NCBI GenBank assembly: GCA_964559835.1 | Contig: CAZLJE010000026.1 | Span: forward strand, 16,954-80,953 | Direction: 5' to 3' | Length of the DNA: 64,000 nucleotides | Source: DAISJI01 sp964559835 | GTDB lineage: Bacteria; Acidobacteriota; Terriglobia; Terriglobales; Acidobacteriaceae | Part shown: positions 7,367 through 15,480 of the stretch, one piece after another | Layout of the letters: each line of letters starts with the position of its first letter | Position numbering within the stretch: the stretch's first letter is position 1 | Position numbers and translations under genes: made by a program | The notes under the pieces: model-generated | Database searches by the model: none | What the model was told of the DNA's origin: nothing | What the model saw: only the letters and a program-made list of their open reading frames with translations

Positions 7367-7435
7367 CCACGGATTTTCACGGATTCGCACGGATAAAAAA
7401 GATTTATCCGTGTTGATCCGCGAAAATCCGTGGCT
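7365..7435. terminator. Bidirectional hairpin built from mirrored word repeats
   Basis: Outer arms 7365-7378 and 7422-7435 pair perfectly over 14 bp, and inner arms 7388-7397 and 7403-7412 pair over 10 bp. A T run follows on the plus strand (acttttt) and an A-rich run precedes. It overlaps the stop codons of both convergent genes (7364-7366 and 7434-7436), so it probably terminates both. Confidence 0.85.
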
Positions 7436-8513
7436 ACTTTTTCGGCCTTTTATTCAGCACCGGGTTTTCTTTCGTTCCCGTGCTCGTATCGGTCACCGGC
7501 GCCGGCCGCCACGCCTTATCGTTCTGCGGGGCAGTGGGATGCACGCCAAAATCCCAGACGTACAAGTTCACGTCCTTGCCCAGCATTTCGACCAAAGCGT
7601 ATTCGCCGGGTTCCAGCGGCTGCGCGGGCGTGACCTTCACCCAATCGGCGCTGACGGGCATCGAGCGCGTCTCGACGTAGTTCGCCTTCTGCGAGACTTT
7701 GCCGTAGACCGCGACTTCGATCGCGCCCACGACCCGGCTGTCCTTACGCTGCTCGACTTTCACAATGCGGTAGTGTTCCGACTGGTCGTGCGCGTTGAGC
7801 CCCGTCTTGGAGTCCTGGTCCTGGTTGACGTTCACGTAGATGGCCGGCTGCGGCACGTGAGACTGCACCCGCGCGTGCGCTCCCTTGATCTCGATGGTCT
7901 GCTTTGCTTTGGCCAGCGGGTTGATGGCGGCGCGAAGTACATTGCGCCCGGTGTTCTTGTTGATGTCACTGCCGTTCTGGATCAATTCGACCAGTTGCGG
8001 CTCGTCGCGCCAGTAATCGAGGACGAATACGCCGCCCTGGTCGGGAAGACGCAACCCCGGCTTGATCTCGGGAGAACGCGAGGCTTCGGCTGCACGCTCC
8101 TCCGCCTCTTCCTTATCGACCTGCGCGGCGTCCGCGGACGCTTCCGGTTTTTCCGTGGGTGGGCCTTCCTTGGCGATCTTCTCCGTCGCCGCCCAGTCGA
8201 CCATCGAAACCGGCACATCCTCCCACTCATTGCGCTCCGCGCTCATGTAGTGGACGCGCTGTCCGCCGTCGAGCAGCTCGCACTGGCTCACCTGCTGGTA
8301 CGAGCCGTCCTTCATGTACACCCGGTAGACCTGCTGGTTCTCATTGCGCGGGATGGGACACTGCCTGGTTCCGGGAGTCGCGGCAGCGGGCTTGGCGGAT
8401 GTTGCGGGACTTGTGGTCGGCTTCGCCGCAGGCCGTTTTGTTTGGGCCAGCAATGCCGTTGCCAGCGCCACCGTAACCGCCAGCGCCGCGACGGTTTGTT
8501 TCTGATTCCTCAT
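7434..8513 (-). CDS. Secreted protein of unknown function (359 aa)
   Basis: The N-terminus MRNQKQTVAALAVTVALATALLAQ is a signal peptide, followed by a Lys/Pro/Thr/Ala-rich linker. A short domain then contains two Cys (CPIPRNENQQVYRVYMKDGSYQQVSQCELLDGG). The rest looks beta-rich, with a charged Glu/Ala helix around residues 130-150. The ending (LEPGEYALVEMLGKDVNLYVWDFGV) resembles a small extracellular beta domain. No catalytic motif is visible. Its stop codon lies in the shared terminator hairpin. Upstream is pyrG, divergently transcribed. Probably periplasmic or outer-membrane associated; function unknown. Confidence 0.75.
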   Translation of the reverse strand: MRNQKQTVAALAVTVALATALLAQTKRPAAKPTTSPATSAKPAAATPGTRQCPIPRNENQQVYRVYMKDGSYQQVSQCELLDGGQRVHYMSAERNEWEDVPVSMVDWAATEKIAKEGPPTEKPEASADAAQVDKEEAEERAAEASRSPEIKPGLRLPDQGGVFVLDYWRDEPQLVELIQNGSDINKNTGRNVLRAAINPLAKAKQTIEIKGAHARVQSHVPQPAIYVNVNQDQDSKTGLNAHDQSEHYRIVKVEQRKDSRVVGAIEVAVYGKVSQKANYVETRSMPVSADWVKVTPAQPLEPGEYALVEMLGKDVNLYVWDFGVHPTAPQNDKAWRPAPVTDTSTGTKENPVLNKRPKK

Positions 8514-8643
8514 TACTCAGTACTCGTTACTTTAATAGATGCACTAACCCCTTCACCAGCCCACAGTTTCGGATTACGTCGTCTGTGAATTCCCCTGCGG
8601 AAAACTGGGGTAAATTCTCGAAAACACGTGGATTCAGAGTACG

Positions 8644-8672
8644 TTCCATTCTGGGCCGGATTCTGCCATAAT
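8644..8672 (+). promoter_or_regulatory. Possible pyrG promoter
   Basis: TTCCAT (8644-8649), 17-bp spacer, CATAAT (8667-8672). The -10 matches well and the -35 poorly. Transcription would begin near 8680, about 90 bases before pyrG. Confidence 0.3.
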
Positions 8673-8769
8673 TGGTTGTGCACCCCTACTGGTTCCCAGT
8701 CGCTGGCGCAAAGCGCGCGAAATCGGGAGCCGAAGTACCCCCTAAATCCAGACAATTCAAGGTGAGGAA

Positions 8770-10449
8770 ATGGCGGCAAAGTTCATCTTTGTGACCGGCG
8801 GTGTTGTGTCTTCCCTCGGCAAGGGCCTGGCGGCGGCCTCGATCGGCTGCCTGCTCGAAAGCCGCGGCCTCAAGGTCAACATGCAGAAAATGGACCCGTA
8901 TCTCAACGTCGATCCGGGCACCATGTCGCCGTTCCAGCACGGCGAAGTCTTCGTCACCGACGACGGCGCGGAGACCGACCTCGATCTCGGACACTACGAG
9001 CGCTTCACTCATTCCAAGCTCTCCCGAGACAACAACTGGACCACCGGCCGCATTTACGAGCAGATCATCGCCAAGGAGCGCCGCGGCGACTATCTCGGCA
9101 AGACCGTGCAGGTCATCCCGCACATCACGAACGAGATCAAGGCCGCGATGAAGAAAGTCGCGCAAGACGTGGACGTCTGTATCGTGGAGATCGGCGGCAC
9201 GGTCGGCGACATCGAATCGCTGCCGTTTATCGAGGCCATCCGCCAGATGCGCCAGGACCTCGGCCGCGAGAACACGACGTTCGTACACGTAACGCTGGTG
9301 CCCTGGATCGGCGCCGCCGGCGAACTCAAGACCAAACCGACGCAGCACTCGGTCAAGGAACTGCTCAGCGTCGGGATCCAGCCGGACATCCTGCTCTGCC
9401 GCACCGACCGCTTCCTGTCGAAGGACATCAAGGGCAAGATTGCGCTCTTCTGCAACGTGGAAGAAGAAGCGGTGATCACCGCGATCGACGTTGCCAGCAT
9501 CTACGAGGTCCCGCTGACCTTCGCGCGCGAGTCGGTCGACAAGCTCGTCCTGAAGTACCTGCACATGGAAGCGCGCGACCGCGACATGAGCAAGTGGGAC
9601 GAACTTGTGCGCCGCGTCAATAATCCGAAGGACGAAGTCAACATCGGGCTTGTCGGTAAGTATGTCGAATACGAAGACTCCTACAAGTCTCTGAAAGAGG
9701 CGCTCGTCCACGGCGCGCTGGCGCACAACCTCAAGCTCAACGTGAGCTGGATCGAAGCCGAGGGGCTGGAGACGAAAGACCGCGAATACGAAGCGCAGCT
9801 CGCCGATTACGACGGTATCCTCGTGCCCGGCGGCTTCGGCAAACGCGGTATCGCCGGAATGCTGAACGGTATCCGCTACGCGCGCGAGCACAAAGTCCCG
9901 TACTTCGGGATTTGCCTTGGCATGCAGACCGCGTGCATTGAATTTGCTCGCAACGTCGTCGGCCTGGAAGGCGCGAACTCCAGCGAGTTCGATCCCGCAA
10001 CGTCGCACCGGATCATCTACAAGCTGCGCGAACTGCGCGGCGTCGAGGAACTGGGCGGCACGATGCGCCTGGGCGCGTGGGCATGCAAGCTTGAACCCGG
10101 ATCGCACGCCGCCGAGGCATACGGCGCGACCGAGATCAGCGAGCGCCACCGTCACCGCTACGAATTCAACCGCGAGTACGAGGAGCAATTGACCGCGGCC
10201 GGGCTGAAGATCACGGGCTCCACACCGGACGGAACTTACGTCGAGATCGTAGAGCTGGCGAAGGAAGACCATCCGTACTTCCTCGGCTGCCAGTTCCATC
10301 CTGAATTCAAGTCGAAGCCGCTCGAGCCGCACCCGCTATTCACGGCGTTCATCAAGGCCGCGTACGAGAACCGGCAGAAGCGCCTGGCGGAGAGGGCCGC
10401 GAACGAAGTGGAGATGTTCTTAAGGCCTGAGAAAGTGACGAGAAGTTAG
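8770..10449 (+). CDS. pyrG: CTP synthase
   Basis: Makes CTP from UTP with ammonia released from glutamine. The N-terminal amidoligase domain (residues 1-270) opens FIFVTGGVVSSLGKGLAAAS with the P-loop, and contains KMDPYLNVDPGTMSPFQHGEVFV. The C-terminal class I glutamine amidotransferase domain has the nucleophile in YFGICLGMQ and the His/Glu pair in GCQFHPEFKSKP. At 559 residues it is standard, with a basic tail. AGGTGAGG sits just before the ATG. It stands upstream of kdsA, which fits a shared role in supplying CMP-Kdo synthesis. Confidence 0.98.
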   Translation: MAAKFIFVTGGVVSSLGKGLAAASIGCLLESRGLKVNMQKMDPYLNVDPGTMSPFQHGEVFVTDDGAETDLDLGHYERFTHSKLSRDNNWTTGRIYEQIIAKERRGDYLGKTVQVIPHITNEIKAAMKKVAQDVDVCIVEIGGTVGDIESLPFIEAIRQMRQDLGRENTTFVHVTLVPWIGAAGELKTKPTQHSVKELLSVGIQPDILLCRTDRFLSKDIKGKIALFCNVEEEAVITAIDVASIYEVPLTFARESVDKLVLKYLHMEARDRDMSKWDELVRRVNNPKDEVNIGLVGKYVEYEDSYKSLKEALVHGALAHNLKLNVSWIEAEGLETKDREYEAQLADYDGILVPGGFGKRGIAGMLNGIRYAREHKVPYFGICLGMQTACIEFARNVVGLEGANSSEFDPATSHRIIYKLRELRGVEELGGTMRLGAWACKLEPGSHAAEAYGATEISERHRHRYEFNREYEEQLTAAGLKITGSTPDGTYVEIVELAKEDHPYFLGCQFHPEFKSKPLEPHPLFTAFIKAAYENRQKRLAERAANEVEMFLRPEKVTRS

Positions 10450-10495
10450 TCCTTTTCGAAACATACAGATACAATCCGCCTGCAATCAGCGGCTA

Positions 10496-11362
10496 ATGCT
10501 TTCTTCGTTCAAACTCGACAACTTCACCGTCGGCGACGGCTCGCTTTTTCTCATCGCCGGGCCCTGCGTCATCGAGTCGGAAGAGCACGCGCTGAAGATG
10601 GCCGAATGCATCGCGGGAGTCTGCAAGGCGATGGGCGTGCCCTACATCTTCAAAGCCAGCTACGACAAGGCGAACCGCACTTCCCTTTCGAGCTTCCGCG
10701 GCCCGGGCCTGAAAGACGGCGTCCGCATCCTGCGTAAGATCAAAGACACGGTACACGTGCCCGTGCTGACCGACGTCCACGACGCGCACGATGTCGCCGA
10801 AGTCGCAGACGCTGTCGACGTCCTGCAGATTCCCGCGTTCCTCTGCCGCCAGACCGACCTGCTCATTGCCGCCGCGAGATCCGGCAAGGTCGTCAACATC
10901 AAGAAGGGACAGTTCGTCGCGCCCGCCGACATGAAGCACGCCGTGAACAAAGTCCGCGAGTCCGGGAACCAGCGCATCGTGCTGACCGAACGCGGGTCAT
11001 CGTTCGGCTACAACAATCTTGTCGTCGACATGCGCTCGCTGGCCATCATGCGACAGTTCGCGCCCGTGGTCTTCGATGCGACCCACTCGGTGCAGTTGCC
11101 GTCCGCGGGTAACGCGGGCGTCTCGCCTGCCACGCAGAAATCCGAGGCTGTCCAGTCCGGCGGCCAACCCGAATTCATCCCCATCCTTTCGCGCGCGGCA
11201 GTAGCGGCGGGCATCGACGGCATGTTCATGGAAGTCCACGACAATCCCGCTGAAGCCAAGTCCGACGGCGCCAACGCTCTCGACCTGAAGTGGCTGCGCC
11301 CGGTTCTGACCGAACTTCTCGCCGTGCACAACGCGGTACGACAATCGAAGACCCAGAATTGA
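10496..11362 (+). CDS. kdsA: Kdo-8-phosphate synthase (metal-dependent type) with a repeat-encoded insertion
   Basis: Condenses phosphoenolpyruvate with arabinose 5-phosphate to Kdo 8-phosphate, the first committed step of lipopolysaccharide inner core. The motif IAGPCVIESEEHAL carries the metal-ligand Cys of the metallo-type enzymes (E. coli has Asn there). KASYDKANRTSLSSFRGPG, TDVHDAHD, IPAFLCRQTDLL, NIKKGQF and FMEVHDNP are all present. After FDATHSVQLP the sequence inserts roughly 13-17 residues including GNAGVSPAT before rejoining at SGGQPEFIPIL. The DNA behind it is a copy of a dispersed repeat. The reading frame is intact. It is followed after 3 bp by a thioredoxin-like gene. Confidence 0.96.
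   Translation: MLSSFKLDNFTVGDGSLFLIAGPCVIESEEHALKMAECIAGVCKAMGVPYIFKASYDKANRTSLSSFRGPGLKDGVRILRKIKDTVHVPVLTDVHDAHDVAEVADAVDVLQIPAFLCRQTDLLIAAARSGKVVNIKKGQFVAPADMKHAVNKVRESGNQRIVLTERGSSFGYNNLVVDMRSLAIMRQFAPVVFDATHSVQLPSAGNAGVSPATQKSEAVQSGGQPEFIPILSRAAVAAGIDGMFMEVHDNPAEAKSDGANALDLKWLRPVLTELLAVHNAVRQSKTQN
11111..11134. repeat. GVSPAT repeat copy inside kdsA
   Basis: This 24-bp stretch contains the palindromic core ggcgtctcgcc. It matches the intergenic copy at 31489-31512 at 23 of 24 bases. It encodes NAGVSPAT in frame in kdsA. Related double copies lie at 21552-21574 and 21585-21607. Confidence 0.85.
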
Positions 11363-11365
11363 TCC

Positions 11366-12241
11366 ATGCGTCGAATCTTTTCTATCCTGTTGCTCTCGTC
11401 TACGCTGCTCGCCCAGCAGTCAGTCCCGGCAGCGGTATCGCGGGTTGTCGACCAATGGAAGTCGGCGATCTCGACCGGCGACTCGGCCACGCTGCACGGT
11501 CTTTACTCCACGAACCCGCCGGGATACGTCGTCGGGGCGGACGGCAAGCAGCAACTGCCCATCGCCGACGAGAGCAGCTTTTGGCAAAAGACGCGCACCT
11601 CGGGGATGCAGGACGTCCAAGTCACAGTGCGCAACGCGGAAGCGAAGCAGGGTGCTGAACTGGTGAACCTGCTGCTATCGTTCCGCACGCATACGGCGCA
11701 CGGAACGCGCACGCGCTACGTGATCGAGCAACAGGCGTGGATCCCGCAACTGGGCTCCTGGCGGATGGTGGCGAGCACACACACCGACGTGCTGAAGATC
11801 CGTCCACCGGAGAAACTCAACCCGAAGCTCTATCCCGCCCCAGCGCTTGCGACCGACGAGATCCAGGACGCCATCCGGATGGCAAATATCTCGGGCAAGC
11901 GCATCCTCGTCGTGTTCGGCGGCAATTGGTGCTACGACTGCCACGTGCTGGATGCCGCGATGCATGAGCCGGAGCTGTTGCCAGTAGTCGACAACAATTT
12001 CATCGTCGTGCACGTGAACATCGGCGACGACGGCAAGCAGAACGCTGGACTGGCAACCAAGTACGGTATTCCACTGGAGAAGGGTGTCCCGGCAGTCGCG
12101 GTGTTGGGCCGCGATGGAAAGTTATTGTTCAGCGATAAGACTGCCGAGTTCGAGAAGGCGCGCTCGATGGACCCCGACGACGTCGCGGCATTCCTGAACA
12201 AGTGGAAACCGGGAAGCGCCTCGGGATCACGGCCTCGGTAA
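11366..12241 (+). CDS. Secreted two-domain protein: DUF4440/SnoaL-like plus thioredoxin
   Basis: A signal peptide (MRRIFSILLLSSTLLAQ) leads into a residue 20-145 domain with the look of a SnoaL/DUF4440 fold (VSRVVDQWKSAISTGDSATLHGLYS), then a thioredoxin domain (about residues 165-285). The active site WCYDC in VVFGGNWCYDCHVLDAAM follows the WCxxC pattern, and the cis-Pro region is GVPAVAVLG. It should act in the periplasm as a thiol oxidoreductase, possibly on a partner bound by the first domain. It begins 3 bp after the kdsA stop, so it is probably cotranscribed, although no link with Kdo synthesis is evident. Confidence 0.82.
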   Translation: MRRIFSILLLSSTLLAQQSVPAAVSRVVDQWKSAISTGDSATLHGLYSTNPPGYVVGADGKQQLPIADESSFWQKTRTSGMQDVQVTVRNAEAKQGAELVNLLLSFRTHTAHGTRTRYVIEQQAWIPQLGSWRMVASTHTDVLKIRPPEKLNPKLYPAPALATDEIQDAIRMANISGKRILVVFGGNWCYDCHVLDAAMHEPELLPVVDNNFIVVHVNIGDDGKQNAGLATKYGIPLEKGVPAVAVLGRDGKLLFSDKTAEFEKARSMDPDDVAAFLNKWKPGSASGSRPR

Positions 12242-12317
12242 GGTCGCGTCTGCCTCGCTCCGGCCCTGCTGGAACGCGCAATACCGGCGCGGCGCCAACG
12301 AAGGCGCTGAGCTACGG

Positions 12318-13496
12318 CTAAAGCGCAACCACCTGCTCAATGAGCGAGTCTTTCGCCAGACGTTCGATCTTCCCCTGCGCGTCCCGGCGATAAACCGCGC
12401 TACCGTTGGAATACAGCACCGATCCGTCACCGGACAAATCAAAGTGCAACACGCCGGTCTGCAGGATTTCGCGTGTCCCCTGCGCGTCGTGCCGCACGAG
12501 TTCCCACGATTTCGGCACGAGCGCGGGCGCATCCTCGTGCGGCGCCTGGCGCGCAGCCTTCCGCGCGTCAATCAGATTCCCCCAAACCATCATGCGTCCG
12601 ATGTCGGCGTCTCGCTGCGCCGCTCCTCCGGCATTGGTCAGGCCCTTGCCCGTGTACATCATGCTGAAGAAATTCAGGTAATGAAACACGGCAAACAAGA
12701 GGCGGAAGGGCAGCAGCGCGAAATCGAGCAGCGCGCGCAGGAAGCCGGTCTTTTGCACCGGCGGCTCGTATGGGCGACGGATGTAGTAGAGAGAACCGTC
12801 CGGCGACATCTGCGGCCCGAGCAGGTCATGCCCCGGGTCTTCGGCAATCGTTTCCAGTTGTCCCGATTGAATGTAGAGCTTGTGTACGGCAAACGGCCCG
12901 CGTCCCATGGCAATTCCCGCCTGGTTGCGCGCGATCCCCGCCGACTGGAACAGCAGCGCGGACGCTTCGCCGGGTATCCAGCGCGGCGCCATGTCCTGCG
13001 TGTCGCCTTGCGTTATCTCGGCCATCTCGGAGCCGTCGGCGCGCAGGACGGCGATGCTGCTGGTGCCGTTTCGATGATTACAGACGCACGCCACGCGCTC
13101 GGTTCCCGCGGCGACTTGGCTGACTTGGTAATCGTTCGTATGGAACAGGCGCTGCTCGCCCTCATCGCGTACGGCGAAGAGGCCCGCGATCTCGGGGGTA
13201 TTCAGGGTGTAGAACAGCTCGCCGGGACGGCAGCCGCGCGCCAGGCCGGAGATGCGGATGGGCATCTCGGCCGGATCGGGTTTAGCGCCGCCCCACAGCG
13301 TTCCGCCGCGCATGAACTGCGCGCCAGTACCGGCGGTCTTCCACTCGTTTCGGCGTTGCAGCTCGAGCATGCGGCTGCGCACCGACTGTCCGAACTGGCT
13401 ATCGACGACCCGAACAGGCGCATCGCCTCGCCGCACGTGCAGCTTGCCGCCGGCTAGATAAGCGAAATCGCACGTCGATTGGGCTGCTTCCGGCAT
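12318..13496 (-). CDS. Beta-propeller-like protein of unknown function (392 aa)
   Basis: Several blade-like segments are visible (DFAYLAGGKLHVRRGD, GELFYTLNTPEIAGLFAV, DMAPRWIPGEASALLFQSAG, GPQMSPDGSLYYIRRP, LHFDLSGDGSVLYSNGSAVYRRD), of the TolB/WD40-like 'DG..L.Y' type. Between blades, residues about 255-285 form a hydrophobic hairpin-like segment (FLRALLDFALLPFRLLFAVFHYLNFF) that could insert into the membrane. No signal peptide is seen, so the protein may be cytoplasmic and membrane-attached. It is convergent with the thioredoxin-like gene and divergent from kdsD. Family not recognised. Confidence 0.65.
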   Translation of the reverse strand: MPEAAQSTCDFAYLAGGKLHVRRGDAPVRVVDSQFGQSVRSRMLELQRRNEWKTAGTGAQFMRGGTLWGGAKPDPAEMPIRISGLARGCRPGELFYTLNTPEIAGLFAVRDEGEQRLFHTNDYQVSQVAAGTERVACVCNHRNGTSSIAVLRADGSEMAEITQGDTQDMAPRWIPGEASALLFQSAGIARNQAGIAMGRGPFAVHKLYIQSGQLETIAEDPGHDLLGPQMSPDGSLYYIRRPYEPPVQKTGFLRALLDFALLPFRLLFAVFHYLNFFSMMYTGKGLTNAGGAAQRDADIGRMMVWGNLIDARKAARQAPHEDAPALVPKSWELVRHDAQGTREILQTGVLHFDLSGDGSVLYSNGSAVYRRDAQGKIERLAKDSLIEQVVAL

Positions 13497-13582
13497 ACGT
13501 CGCGCTTACTGTACATCGGGTGCGATACGCCTGCGTAGTTACTAATGGAACCCCGCGATTCTGGTACCATCGCATTTCCAAA

Positions 13583-14548
13583 ATGAACCGCATTGGCGAA
13601 AACGTGGTGCGCATCGAGGCGGAAGCGCTGCGCGCGCTGGCGGACCGGATTGCCGGGCCGATGGCGACGGCATTTGCCGTCGCCGTTCAGTGCCTCATCT
13701 CTTGCGGCGGACGAGTCGTCGTCACCGGCATGGGCAAAAGCGGGCTGGTCGCGCGCAAGATCGCGGCCACGCTATCGTCCACCGGCACCCCTGCGCTTTT
13801 TCTCCATCCCGCGGAAGCCGTGCACGGCGACCTCGGCATGATCGTCCGCGGCGATGTCGTGTTGGCGCTTTCGCAGAGCGGCGAGACCGACGAGATCATC
13901 GACCTGCTCGACACCATGAAGCGGTTGGACGTGAAGCTGGTCGCGATGACCGGCGAGCTGCGCTCCACGCTAGCGCAGGTTGCCGACGTCGCGCTCGATT
14001 GCTCGGTCGCTAAGGAAGCTTGTTCCCTCGGACTCGCCCCGACCGCCTCGACGACGACCATGCTCGCGCTCGGTGACGCACTCGCCGTCACCATCGCCGA
14101 GAAGCGCGGTTTCAAAGAAGAGGATTTTGCCGACCTGCACCCCGGCGGCAAGTTGGGAAAAAAGCTGGCGCGGGTCGAGAAGCTGATGCACACGGGTGAC
14201 GCGCTGCCGCGGGTCGCGCCCGATACTGTTATGCCCGACGTGATCTACGAGATGTCGCGCAAGAAACTAGGCATGACGGCCGTAGTCGAGGGCGAGAAAC
14301 TGGTGGGCGTGCTCAGTGACGGCGACTTGCGACGCCTGTTGGAACACGAAGGCAAGAACGCGCTCGACCTCAAGGCCGGCCAGTGCATGACGCGCAACCC
14401 ACAGACGATCGCGCCCCACGCCCTCGCCACCGCCGCCCTGAACCTGATGGAGCAGCGCAAGATCACGTCGCTCGTGGTCGTCGACGACGAACGAAAGCTT
14501 CTCGGGGTCATCCACCTGCATGATCTGTGGGGAACGGAGATGATGTAA
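13583..14548 (+). CDS. kdsD: Arabinose-5-phosphate isomerase
   Basis: Converts ribulose 5-phosphate to arabinose 5-phosphate, the substrate of KdsA. The KpsF/GutQ layout is clear: a SIS domain (residues about 10-180, with VVVTGMGKSGLVARKIAATLSSTGTPALFLHPAEA and LALSQSGETDEI) followed by two CBS domains (residues 200-320). The LHPGGKLGKKL linker is also present. I start at the ATG at 13583 (MNRIGENVVRIEAEALRAL), since upstream in-frame codons encode nothing family-like. kdsC follows about 90 bp downstream across a mirrored repeat. Confidence 0.95.
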   Translation: MNRIGENVVRIEAEALRALADRIAGPMATAFAVAVQCLISCGGRVVVTGMGKSGLVARKIAATLSSTGTPALFLHPAEAVHGDLGMIVRGDVVLALSQSGETDEIIDLLDTMKRLDVKLVAMTGELRSTLAQVADVALDCSVAKEACSLGLAPTASTTTMLALGDALAVTIAEKRGFKEEDFADLHPGGKLGKKLARVEKLMHTGDALPRVAPDTVMPDVIYEMSRKKLGMTAVVEGEKLVGVLSDGDLRRLLEHEGKNALDLKAGQCMTRNPQTIAPHALATAALNLMEQRKITSLVVVDDERKLLGVIHLHDLWGTEMM

Positions 14549-14555
14549 GGCAGGT

Positions 14556-14630
14556 TTCATCAGGCTCAGGTGTCAGGAACTTGCTTTTGCCTGAAACCTG
14601 ACACCTGAAACCTGATGCCGCATTTACAAT
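14556..14630. repeat. Mirrored 'caggtttca/tgaaacctg' repeat in the kdsD-kdsC gap
   Basis: caggtttcatcaggctcaggtgtcagg is followed by cctgaaacctgacacctgaaacctga, so the words occur directly and in reverse complement and form a hairpin around 14580-14600 (loop with cttgctttt). Confidence 0.8.
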
Positions 14631-14636
14631 CCCGCC

Positions 14637-15269
14637 ATGTCCGACGAACGCGCTAAGAAAATCAAACTGATCATTTTCGATGTCGACGGCGTCATGACCG
14701 ACGGCACCATCTGGCTCTTTCCTGCTCCGGCGGGCGCCCAGCGCAGCACGGCCGGACACGCCGAGAAGATGGCGGGCGAGGGCGGCTACGCGATCCACAG
14801 CGACAGCGTCATCGAAGCTAAGGGTTTTAACGCGCATGACGGCACCGGCTTTTCACTGGCGCGACTCGGAGGACTGAAGACCGGTCTGATCACGAAGCGC
14901 ATCTCCGAGACCGTCGCCCTGCGCGCGCGCGACCTGAAGATGGACTACGCCTACCAGGGGATCGCCGATAAGAATGCTGTTTTCCAGGAGATCCTTGGGA
15001 AGGAAGGCATCACCGCCGAGGAGGTCTGCTACGTCGGCGACGACATCATCGACCTGCCGGTGATGCGGCGGTGCGGATTGGCCATTGCAGTGCCGAACGG
15101 GCGCAAGGAAGTCACGTCGATGGCGCATTGGGTGACGCCGAATCCAGGGGGACACGGCGCGGTTCGCGACGCCATTGAATACATCCTGCGGGCGCAAGGG
15201 ACGCTGGAGAGCGTGATGGAAGATTACATCGCAGCAAGATCAAAAGAAGAGTCACCGCGGCAGCAATAA
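14637..15269 (+). CDS. kdsC: Kdo-8-phosphate phosphatase (HAD family)
   Basis: Removes the phosphate from Kdo 8-phosphate. HAD motif I is IIFDVDGVMTDG (nucleophile and acid Asp), the family-specific segment is KGFNAHDGTGFSLARLGGLKTGLITKR, and the last motif is CYVGDDIIDLPVMRRCGLAIAVPNG. At 210 residues it is about 25-30 longer than E. coli KdsC. The extra residues sit right after DGTIWLF (PAPAGAQRSTAGHAEKMAGEG), in the hairpin flap that caps the active site. With kdsA and kdsD it supplies Kdo. Confidence 0.92.
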   Translation: MSDERAKKIKLIIFDVDGVMTDGTIWLFPAPAGAQRSTAGHAEKMAGEGGYAIHSDSVIEAKGFNAHDGTGFSLARLGGLKTGLITKRISETVALRARDLKMDYAYQGIADKNAVFQEILGKEGITAEEVCYVGDDIIDLPVMRRCGLAIAVPNGRKEVTSMAHWVTPNPGGHGAVRDAIEYILRAQGTLESVMEDYIAARSKEESPRQQ

Positions 15270-15422
15270 AAAACCCACTGAGCGCTCCGCTTGGGGCGTG
15301 CTGAATGAGCGCTCAGTGGGCCACCGTTTCCCCTTACTCACCTGTTGTGTGCTTTCAGGAGGCACTAGTTTAGACGCGGAAAAACGGAAAAAGTTCCGCC
15401 GTTCGACAAAAAAATATAGTCG
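15268..15422 (-). ncRNA. Candidate small RNA of unassigned family
   Basis: The 211-bp spacer between kdsC and the TPR gene carries, on the minus strand, a promoter-like pair (15457-15429), an AT-rich start, a GCGGAA/TTCCGC hairpin near 15385-15360, a conserved-looking block (gtgcctcctgaaagcac ... aaggggaaacggtgg, about 15358-15320) and a 13-bp terminator hairpin followed by six T. Start, structure and end are all present without an open reading frame, which suggests an independent RNA of about 150 nt. I could not match it to a family from memory; Acido-1 and Acido-Lenti-1 motifs would be natural tests. Confidence 0.5.
15274..15320 (-). terminator. Intrinsic terminator, minus strand
   Basis: Perfect 13-bp arms 15274-15286 and 15308-15320 (CCCACTGAGCGCT with its complement), 21-base loop, followed on the minus strand by TTTTTTATT. 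No T run follows on the plus strand, so it serves the leftward transcript. Confidence 0.85.
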
Positions 15423-15428
15423 CGGGAC

Positions 15429-15457
15429 GATATAAATATATCGTAAAGACGATACAA
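15429..15457 (-). promoter_or_regulatory. Possible promoter of the 15268-15422 RNA
   Basis: On the minus strand TTGTAT (15457-15452), 17-bp spacer, TATATC (15434-15429), embedded in very AT-rich DNA unlike the surroundings. It lies just past the stop of the upstream TPR gene. Confidence 0.45.
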
Positions 15458-15480
15458 AAATGCTGTAAGGACAACACGTT

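Noticed and set aside
8686..10332. Long open frame (548 codons) on the minus strand across pyrG
   Set aside because: It is the antisense shadow of pyrG in GC-rich DNA; the pyrG reading has every family motif and a ribosome site, while this one has none.
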